This document shows positions 56,501 through 64,000 of a stretch of DNA of 64,000 bases, piece after piece. The number at the start of each line of letters is the position of its first letter. Position 1 is the first letter of the stretch. Location: assembly GCA_011033025.1 (NCBI GenBank), contig WFMF01000064.1, positions 496,001-560,000 of the forward strand, written 5' to 3'. Source of the DNA: Beroe forskalii (lineage: Eukaryota; Ctenophora; Nuda; Beroida; Beroidae). The notes below the pieces were generated by a model. It ran no database searches. It was not told where the DNA came from and was given only the letters and a program-made list of their open reading frames with translations. The position numbers were made by a program, and so were the translations under genes.

Positions 56501-57615
56501 GAAAAGTAAAGAAGTAAGAATACAATGACCATAATTGGCCTTGGGTCATTCTTACTTCTTTATTCTTTAATTATTTCTTATTTCAAACGCTGGAAAAAAT
56601 AGCCCCGCCTCAAGCTCAAGTTGATTGATTGATTTATAATCATTAATCACTAATATGTGGTGATAATATCCATTTATCTATTCATGATTCAATTTGACAC
56701 CGTTACAAAGATGAAAGAGCTAAGCCCCGCCTGACCCGGCCCAAGGGCCAAGAACTGTGATCAAATACACTACCTTGTTTCAGGAAAATCATTCAGTTGA
56801 GCATTTGAAATTTGCTCTTTAACATTACCTAGAGACCTAGAGTCCTAGATTTTTTCAGGTCCTGCTTTAGTAAAAGATTACAAGATCAAAGATATCATCT
56901 AGACATCTAGCAGAACTATAGCAAAAGTGTGATACACCCAAATTAATACAACCCATACCCAGGAATTAACACTGGAACAAATCGCCGAGCTGCGCCTTAC
57001 CCCGGCCCAAGTTGCTCAACTCAAACTGAGTGAGGACCAGTTGGAGGAGCTGGACGACTATCAGTTTGAGGTAATGATCTAGATGATTATCTAGATAATA
57101 ACTGATACTGAATTTCTTCCTTTCAAGTGAGTTGGTTAATGGTTGAAAAATCCAGGCATTAGAAACGTCCTCACTCCATTTCGAGTAGGTGTGCACATAC
57201 CCTAACCATGTTTTATTGTTTTCTGTTGTCACCTGCAGGCGGTAGAGAAGGTGGCTCAGCTGATGAAGAGGCAGGAGTTGATGTGTTTGCTCAGCGACCC
57301 TAAACTACAGAACCTACCTACTGTCACGGTAGGTGGAAGCCCTGGAAAATGGGTCTGTACTCTATAGTTTTATGAGGGCCCAAAAAAACTTGCATTCGAA
57401 GCAGCTGCCCTTATCAAGTCTTATGAACCACATAAGCAACTTACCGTTTAATTTCTTCCCCACAACACCAACTTACTATTTAATTTCTTCCACAGCTGTC
57501 ATCAGCGCAGGCCACCCAGTTGGACGAGAAACTGGTTAAAACCATGCCGCTGACCGACATGCAGACTCAGATCATTAAGGAGTACAAAGACTCATTCACC
57601 CACACTGGTAAATAA
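50584..57615 (+). CDS. KIF17: KIF17, homodimeric kinesin-2 motor with unusual repeat tail
   Basis: Fourteen exons: 50584-50840, 51380-51577, 51804-51976, 52245-52366, 52565-52704, 53254-53580, 53831-53925, 54104-54273, 54510-54664, 54832-55020, 55126-55317, 56963-57070, 57239-57328 and 57496-57615. After allowing for two extra G residues (end of exon 1; AAGGGAC at the start of exon 3) this is 777 residues. The motor spans about residues 1-330: [15 protein letters not shown]-loop GQTGCGKS, switch I NAESSRSHS, switch [10 protein letters not shown], then [18 protein letters not shown] and [20 protein letters not shown] as in KIF17. A short coiled coil follows (about 345-440), then three [15 protein letters not shown] repeats, an acidic patch ([11 protein letters not shown]), and a tail of about ten LTxxQxxxL repeats to the stop. 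KIF17 drives intraflagellar transport and ciliary cargo entry. The tail does not resemble vertebrate KIF17. Continuous phase across exons 7-9 argues for one gene. Confidence 0.9.
52668..52740 (+). repeat. Partial duplication of the KIF17 exon 5 end
   Basis: Exon 5 contains ACCATATAGGGACAGCAAAC at 52668, followed by TGAC. A near copy, ACCATATAAGGACAGCAACT, starts at 52711, six bases after the exon 5 donor. The copy lacks its own donor. Confidence 0.7.
52925..53252. repeat. ACACCTTGTTACACACTGAT-type minisatellite reaching the KIF17 exon 6 acceptor
   Basis: Diverged copies of a ~60-80 bp unit (ACACCTTG(C/T)TACACACTGATATC, AACACACGAATGTACT) fill most of intron 5. The final copy, ACACCTTGTTACACGTAG, supplies the exon 6 acceptor at 53252-53253. 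The array includes a 61-bp near-perfect palindrome at 52964-53024. Confidence 0.75.
54684..54800. repeat. 48-bp tandem repeat in KIF17 intron 9 with acceptor-like TCTCTCTCAG
   Basis: The unit TTCCTCAACAGTTTATACAA...TCTCTCAGTCCTGCTCC starts at 54684, 54732 and (partly) 54780. Each full copy holds a polypyrimidine-AG that could act as a false acceptor before the real one at 54831. Confidence 0.8.
55318..56962. other. KIF17 intron 11 with an unassigned open frame
   Basis: The 1.6-kb intron contains overlapping open frames at 56077-56406 (109 codons) and 56084-56392 (102 codons), preceded by TTGCAG at about 56193-56198. Neither product is recognised. It could be an alternative exon or chance. 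The rest is AT-rich. Confidence 0.4.
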
Positions 57616-57753
57616 GTAAATAAACCGACTTTGTAATTTCGATCACTAAGAAGATTGAAGAGTAAACATCTACGTAAAAAAATATATACGTAAAACTGTA
57701 AAAGCATATGAGTTACAAAGTAAAACTGCAATGGTTCCCAACTTCAAGTTTCA

Positions 57754-57828
57754 CGAAAACTGGTGAAGCACTGTTTTTGTGAAGATCAACAGTTCATCTT
57801 CACAAAAACAGTGCTTCACCAGTTTTCG
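57754..57828. repeat. Perfect 33-bp hairpin downstream of KIF17
   Basis: Arms 57754-57786 and 57796-57828 are exact inverted copies (beginning CGAAAACTGGTGAAGCACTG) with a 9-base loop. The size is like a small-RNA precursor or a short fold-back insertion. Confidence 0.9.
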
Positions 57829-57842
57829 TTTAACGTAGATAT

Positions 57843-57889
57843 ATGTTTTTACATACAATGACAGTTACTGTCATTGTATGTAAAAACAT
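57843..57889. repeat. Second perfect hairpin, adjacent
   Basis: Arms 57843-57865 and 57867-57889 (beginning ATGTTTTTACATACAATGAC) are exact inverted copies separated by one base. Pairing resumes outside them (TAGATAT/ATCTA) with mismatches. The pair of hairpins is flanked by CATCTACGTAA at about 57668 and 57905. Confidence 0.9.
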
Positions 57890-57914
57890 GTATCTAAGTT
57901 AAACCATCTACGTA

Positions 57915-59870
57915 ATAACTTTCCTTTGTTTTCCTGTAAGTGCCAAAAAACCCTATTTTTACCTCTCAAAACAGTGATCCATGCGTGTCTTCATTTCTGA
58001 GGCACCCAAGATCCGAAATCGAAAAGCTTTGGCCGATTGAGCTGAAAATTGGCACGCCCTCCATGGACGACCTAAGAAAGACATACCATACTTCAGAATC
58101 CCGAAATCAGCCATTTTCTGTCTATTATGGGGGGTTAAAATCGCGTTTTTCGGCTGAAAAACTGCCTTTTTCTCGCCCCTTATTGGGCGTAGATGTCTCA
58201 TGGGTGGTTAAATAGAAGTGTATCTGGTCATAAATTATGCGCCTGAAACAACTGAACCAATGATATTCGCCAGTTTTCCTTTGTTTTCCTGTAAAATCCA
58301 AAAAACCCTATTTTTGCCTCTCAAATCTGTGATCCAGGACGTTCTTCATTTCTGGGGCACCCAAGATCCGAAATCGAAAAGCTTTGGCCGATTGAGCTGA
58401 AAATTTGCACGCCCTCCATGGACGACCTAAGAAAGACATACCATACTTCAGAATCCCGAAATCAGCCATTTTCTGTCTGTTATGGGGGGTTAAAATCACG
58501 TTTTTCGGCTTAAAAACTGCCTTTTTTTCGCCCCTTATTGGGCGTAGATGTCTCATGGGTGGTCAAATAGAAGTGTATGTGGTCATAAATTATGCGCCTG
58601 AAACCACTGAACCAATGTTATTCGCCAGTTTTCCTTTGTTTTCCTGTAAAATCCATAAAACCCTATTTTTACCTCTCAAAACAGTGATCCAGGACGTTCT
58701 TCATTTCTGAGGCACCCAAGATCCGAAATCGAAAAGCTTTGGCCGATTGAGCTAAAAATTTGCACGCCCTCCATGGACGACCTAAGAAAGACATACCATA
58801 CTTCAGAATCCCGAAATCAGCCATTTTCTGTCTATTATGGGGGTTAAAATCGTTTTTTCGGCTTAAAAACTCTCTTTTTTCGCCCCTTATTGGGCGTAGA
58901 TGTCTCGAGGGTGGTCAAATAGAAGTGTATCTGGTCATAAATTATGCGCCTGAAACCACTGAACCAATGATATACGCCAGTTTTCCTTTGTTTTCCTGTG
59001 TAAAATCCAAAACCCTATTTTTACCTCTCAAACAGTGATCCAGGACGTTCTTCATTTCTGAGGCACCCAAGATCCGAAATCGAAAAGCTTTGGCCGATTG
59101 AGTTGAAAATTTGCACGCCCTCCATGGACGACCTAAGAAAGACATACCATACTTCAGAATCCCTAAATCAGCCATTTTCTGTCTGTTATGGGGGCTAAAA
59201 TCAGTTTTTTTCGGTTTGAAAATCTGCCTTTTTTCGCCCCTTATTGGGTGTAGATGGCTCATGGGCGGTCAAATAGAAGTATCTGGTCATAAATTATGCC
59301 TGAAACCACTGAACCAATGATATTCGCCAGTTTTCCTTTGTTTTCCCAAAATCCAAAAACCCTATTTGTACTCTCTCTCAAAACAGTAGTCCAGGACGTT
59401 CTTCATTTCTGAGGCGCCCAAGATCCGAAATCGAAAAGCCTTGACCGATTGAGCTGAAAATTTGCACGCCATCCATGGACGACCTAAGAAAAGACATACC
59501 ATACTAGAATCCCGAAATCAGCCATTTTTGGTTCATTATGGGGGGTTAAAATCGCGTTTTTCGGCTTAAAAACTCTCTTTTTTCGCCCCTTATTGGGCGT
59601 AGATGTCTCGAGGGTGGTCAAATAGAAGTGTATCTGGTCATAAATCATGCGCCTGAAACAACTGAACCAATTTAATTCGCCAGTTTTCCTTTGTTTTCCT
59701 GTAAACCAAAAACCCTATTTTTACCCCTTTAAAAAAAGTGATCCAGGGCGTTCTTTTTTTCTGGACCCAAGATCCGAAATCGAAAAGCTTTGGCCGATTG
59801 AGTGAAAATTTGCACGCCTCCATGGACGACCTAAGAAAGACATACCCCTTTTCTAGAATCCCAAAACCCC
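57915..59870. repeat. Satellite array, ~350-bp unit, about 5.5 copies
   Basis: The marker CCATGGACGACCTAAGAAAG starts at 58061, 58416, 58771, 59122 and 59473, with a last diverged copy at about 59820, giving spacings of 355, 355, 351, 351 and about 347 bp. The copies are roughly 90-95% alike, with decay toward the right end. Open frames of 60-106 codons recur in each unit on both strands. Confidence 0.95.
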
Positions 59871-61640
59871 CCGGGGACTTTTGATTGTGAACATTCCGAA
59901 ACTAATCTAGTACTTCTATTGACTTATTACAGTATTACACTGGATACTATGTGATAATTGACCATACAGCATAGAAATTTAGAAATGAATCTCTCATGAT
60001 TTGTCGGTTTAAAGTAACATGCCAGATACTAAAGCACAAAACAGAAATTTAGAAATTGTTGTTGCGACAGGACACTATTAGTATTACAGTTCCATATCTA
60101 TTTCCAATAGTTCCAAGCATTATAGATTTAGATATGATTTCAAAATTTCAAACTTTTTGGAAGAACATTTGATGAAGATCCCTGAACATTATTGTATACA
60201 GCTGCACAAATCTTTTAAGATAGGTACATGCTTAAAAGTGTATAATTTAACTGAAAATATCAGAAGGTTCGATTCTAATCCTCAACTACAGTCTACACAG
60301 TAGGTTCTTGGAATTTCTTAGACATTTTGCTGTACGGTATGTCGTATGTAGAATTAAGAAACCGATTAAGAAACTTTTAGGCTCAAAATCGTGAAAAATA
60401 AGAAACTTGTAGCCTAGATTTCAATAAGTTTCTTATAAAAAACTGAGTGTAGAACATATTAAACAGATCATTTGAGCATCTTAAGTATTACTTAATCAGT
60501 GGCATTTTAAATTGACGGGAAAAATGACTCCATACAGACCTGAATCTCTTGTGACAGTCGACGGATGTAAACAACGATTCAAACATCAAAGCCATTGTTT
60601 TAGGAACAACTCCCTTGGGCGGGGCAAAACAAATGTCCGTCACTTTGAAACGGGGTGTTCTTTAAAGCTGTGATTAATCTCAGGATTTTGATTTTCATCA
60701 TTAATTGAGAGATGATGATCAGAGATAATAAAATTATCATGCGGCAATCTCCCATTTCAAAGTATTATCTCCTCAGGAGGCCAATTGCAATGATTATCTC
60801 ATTCAAAAGTTTACTATTTGGGATCGAGCGTTAGAGACGAGGGATCGGGGCATCCTCTATTCTTCTCTATATAGAAGGAGGCATTCTCCAAAATTTCAAA
60901 ATTCTGGTTGATACTCCCCTCTGTTTTGGCGCACGCTCTATAGGTCATAGGTGCGTGCGTGAGCGCGCTTCAGAAAACTGCACTGACTGCTGAAATATAT
61001 AATTTTGATACAAAATTGAACTCGCGGCGTTCAGATATTCAGTAGACATATGATGTTTCCGCAAAATTGGAACAAAAATGAGACAATTTGCTGACATGTT
61101 TTTCCTGCAACTAAAACCGATTTTTCGTCCGATATTGCCTTAAAACTACCAATGAAAACTCAAAACAAAACGATCAATGTGTAACTACATCAATCTTCAG
61201 TGATTTATGTCCTAAGAATATGTCAGCATTTTGTCTCATTTTCGCAATATGTCAGCATTTGCCATTTTGTCTCATTTTTGTTCCAAACTTGTCCCAACAC
61301 AAAATATCAGCCAGATTGAAATTTAAAAGGCTCGGGATGGTCAATAAGGGTTTTTGGTCGTCTGGATAAACTATTTAGTACCCTAGAAGGGCTTCTAGGT
61401 ATATGTCAGCAATTTGGCTCATTTCTGCGCAGTATGTCAGCATTTTGTCTCATTCTTGTTCCAAGGCCAAATATCTGTAGGTTTGAATTTCTGAACCTTA
61501 AGAACTTTTGGTTTGATGTCTAGAAACACATTTGATATGTAGTCAAAGACCAAACCCCCAAAAAAGCTCAGTCGTTAGATTTCTTTGTTAAAAGCGTCTT
61601 CTCGACCGATTTCGGCAATTAAGACCATCAAAAACAAAAT
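59871..61640. other. Spacer between the two satellite arrays
   Basis: AT-rich sequence without a credible gene. In its right part the phrase ATGTCAGCATTTTGTCTCAT recurs (about 61219, 61432, with shorter variants at 61073 and 61250), a loose short-period repeat. Confidence 0.55.
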
Positions 61641-62640
61641 GGGCCTTGTTGCCAACGAAATTTTTGCTGGCAACAGGCCCAAATCGGCCACGCCCTTTTT
61701 TCTGTCATACGCTTGGCTGATCCCCTGTATCTCGGCCCAGGAAGGTCGTAGAGACTTCGTTTTGGGTGCAAAAGAATCGCAAAGGCCATGTTTCTATACA
61801 ATTCTTCCTGAACATATGCCCTTAAATGCTCAGGAACAAAGTTATTGGCGAAAAACTAATTTTTTGGTCATTCGCAAGACATGGCGGATGTAATTTTTGT
61901 GTCTCGGCCCAGGAAGGTCGTAGAGACTTCGTTTTGGGCGCAAAAGAATGGCCAAGGTCATGTTTCTATACAACTCTTTCTGGATATATGCCCCATAGTG
62001 CTCAGGAACAAAGTTACGGGCCGAGAACCACTTGTTCAGTGAAGCGCAATATACAGTTCAGAGGCAATTTTGGTATCTCGGCCCAGGAAGGTCGTAGAGA
62101 CTTCGTTTTGGGCGCAAAAGAATCGCAAAGGCCATGTTTTTATATAATTCTTCCTGAATATATGCCCTTAAATTCTCAGGAACAAAGTAATTGGCGAAAA
62201 ACTAATTTTTTGGTCATTCGCAAGACATAACGGATGTAATTTTTGTATCTCGGCCCAGGAAGGTCGTAGAGACTTCGTTTTGGGAGCAAAAGAATCGCAA
62301 AGGCCATGTTTTTATGTAATTGTTACAGAGAACTTTCTCTAAATATTCAGGAACAAAGTAATGGGCCAAAAATTGATTTTCAGTCATTTGCCAGACATAG
62401 CAGACGCAATTTTTGTACCTCGGCCCAGGAAGGTGGTAGACTGGTAGAGGCTTCGTTTTTGGTGCAAGTGAATCGCAATGACCATGTTTATATACGACTT
62501 GTTAGTTGTCGAATAGACAAATGCCCTAAGATGCTCAGGAACGGAGTTATGGGCAAAAACTGTTTTGGTCATTTGCAAGACATGGCAAAGGCAGTTCTTG
62601 TATCTCAGCCCAGGAACTCTAACTTTAATTTTAGGTCTGA
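61640..62640. repeat. Satellite array, ~172-bp unit, about 5.5 copies
   Basis: The marker CGGCCCAGGAAGGTCGTAGA starts at 61733, 61905, 62079 and 62251. Variants follow at 62421 and about 62606. The spacing is 170-174 bp, a little longer for the last. Units carry ACTTCGTTTTGGGCGCAAAA and TGCTCAGGAACAAAGT. Open frames across the array are repeat translations, not genes. Confidence 0.93.
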
Positions 62641-63130
62641 CCCTATCTCGTGACCTAATACATGCCCTTAAGGCCTAAAGCCCTTACTGCAACAATTACA
62701 AAATCGCAACCTTCAATCCCTCACCAGTCACCACTTACCTCTTATTTAACTTTAACCATAACCCTACCACCTTACCGTAAACCTAAGCCGGTAAGCCAAA
62801 CCCCAAACTCCAACCCTGAACCCCAACATTCCTACAATAATCGCAGCCCTATGGCTATAACCATAACTCAAGCCCTGATTGTCGCCCATAATAGGAGTCC
62901 TCACGCCTTAATTAAATTCTAATGCTAGTCAAAACCCCACAACCTGACCCTTACTAAACCTTAGGGGGCGAGGATTAGGGTTGGGCTGTAGTTAGGGTGC
63001 CGGTAATTGTTATTAAGTTATATGAGCCAGGGTTTAACTTAAGAGGGCTTCTAGGCCATAGATAAGGGGTTATAGTTAGTACTCTAGGTCAGGGTTAGGG
63101 TAAGGGGTTCGGGTTAAGTGTGATTCTGGG
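62640..63130. repeat. Degenerate telomere-like sequence, C-rich then G-rich
   Basis: From about 62690 to 62960 the strand has many AACCCT, TAACC and CCCAAAC words. From about 62960 to 63120 it switches to TTAGGG, GGTTAGGG and GGGTTAAG words. No perfect hexamer array is left. It resembles an old interstitial telomeric or low-copy fold-back sequence. Confidence 0.5.
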
Positions 63131-63273
63131 GGATATTGTTATGGTTACAGTCATTGCATTCTATTGTAAAGTAGGGGTAACCAATAACCATGCCCCAGAG
63201 GGGCACTGCCAGCTTATTGGTCACCGGAAACCACTTACGGCATTGGTGGGTTGCAGCTGCAGGGATGCCTCTG

Positions 63274-64000
63274 GTAACTAACTAACTTGGTAACTTGGTT
63301 GAGTTTTCGTTGAGTCGTAGGGTCATCAGAGTTCCGACCACCGCGCTGGTGAGTAGTCTACCAGAGAGTTAGACCAGTTGCAGCAGTACCCGGCGACCGG
63401 AGGGGTGTCCGGTATCAAAGCAATGTAGTTCGATAAGTACGATTTAAACGTGTCAAAATTATCGACTGCTTTAATAGTGCTCGGTACTTTGTTCCACAGT
63501 TTTGGACCTAAGACTGCAAAGGATCTGTCATAGAGAGTCTGATTGGCCAATGAGCTTGACCTAGACAAGGAGGAATCGCTGCTACTGCACCATACCTTGA
63601 TGTCATGTTGAACTGGATGTTGCAGCAGTTAGGAACAACTTTATGGAAAATCTTCCACATCATCAGAATGATGTACCTTTCCCGTCTGCGTTGCAGTGAC
63701 ATCAAGTTAAGCTTCTTCAGTCTCTCCCAGTAGTTCAGATGACGTAGGCCATATACCCGACTAGTGAAGGTCCTTTGGACTCCTTCAATCAGCTGGATAT
63801 CACACACCTTGCTTGGGTTCCACAATGGACAGCAGTATTCGAGTGTACTTCTAACCAGTGACTTGTACATAGTGGTCATCACAAAGCTGTCGCGAGTTTT
63901 AAAGACACTGAACACCCAAGACAGCGTGCTCCTTGCCTTGGTTACCATACTCGCTATGTGTCTAGACCAGCTAAGATCACTTGCTACCTGTACACCGAGG
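63274..64000 (-). mobile_element. Second copy of the CR1-like LINE, 3' end, running off the window
   Basis: It matches 21113-21835 at about 99% in the same orientation and ends at the same AACTAACTTGGTAACTTGG terminus. A missing base in GACAAGGAGGAATC (GACAAGGGAGGAATC in the other copy) splits the frame into 63948-63508 and 63568-63326. A 3-base insertion restores a Lys lacking in the first copy. The upstream part is outside the window. Confidence 0.93.

Noticed and set aside
54104..57615. Separate gene downstream of the kinesin motor
   Set aside because: Exons 7, 8 and 9 join in phase, there is no credible start codon or promoter between them, and the total exon length is a multiple of three after the two G corrections. 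One gene is simpler, though not proven.
57940..59320. Repeated 60-106 codon open frames (MHALHGRPKKDIPYF and similar)
   Set aside because: They recur once per unit of the ~350-bp satellite on both strands and are translations of the repeat, not genes.
61585..62653. Open frames containing AQEGRRDFVLGAKES repeats
   Set aside because: They follow the ~172-bp satellite, change frame between units and show no constraint.

Overview
The window is nuclear DNA from an intron-rich animal. Genes are split into many short exons, mostly with GT-AG introns. Introns and spacers are AT-rich and full of transposons, hairpins and tandem repeats, while exons are noticeably more GC-rich. Gene content and repeat types suggest a marine invertebrate, but I cannot name the phylum from sequence alone.

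Layout, left to right. (1) 136-1999: an SLC22-type solute carrier (+), with one apparent frameshift in a G-run. (2) 2784-12436: CFAP206 (+), an axonemal radial-spoke protein. Exons 4 and 5 are present twice because about 2.4 kb was tandemly duplicated. Each duplicated block carries an antisense, intronless SV2/SVOP-like MFS carrier; one is truncated (5189-6148) and one is full length (7628-8950). (3) 12437-19033: a repeat-rich spacer with several fold-back sequences, including a T-shaped three-stem palindrome at 12721-12854. (4) 19034-28140: the C-terminal part of IQCB1/NPHP5 (+). One intron holds a decayed CR1-like LINE (about 21113-25490, minus strand). (5) 28141-31058: spacer with a TIR element and a (GTGAA)31 microsatellite. 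(6) 31059-44029: a complete 17-exon BBS2 (+), about 725 codons. Intron 4 contains a 985-bp TIR element. (7) 45397-49477: a nearly intact Penelope-like retroelement. Both of its direct repeats carry a hammerhead-ribozyme motif, and it is flanked by a 13-bp target-site duplication. (8) 50584-57615: KIF17 (+), a homodimeric kinesin-2 with an unusual tail rich in LTxxQ repeats. (9) 57616-64000: two adjacent near-perfect hairpins, a ~350-bp satellite, a ~172-bp satellite, a degenerate telomere-like stretch and a second copy of the LINE 3' end.

Four consecutive same-strand genes (CFAP206, IQCB1, BBS2, KIF17) all encode cilium components. IQCB1/NPHP5 is known to act in maintaining the BBSome, of which BBS2 is a core subunit. 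KIF17 is the ciliary kinesin-2 that moves intraflagellar cargo. The spacing (kilobases, each with its own introns) argues against an operon, but the clustering is notable.

The most unusual recurring signal is at exon 3' ends. At five exons in all four ciliary genes, the end of the exon is tandemly duplicated into the following intron, in four cases together with its 5' splice site. Other leads are the in-frame duplication of CFAP206 exons 4-5 with only synonymous differences, the T-shaped palindrome, the ribozyme-bearing Penelope element and the KIF17 tail.
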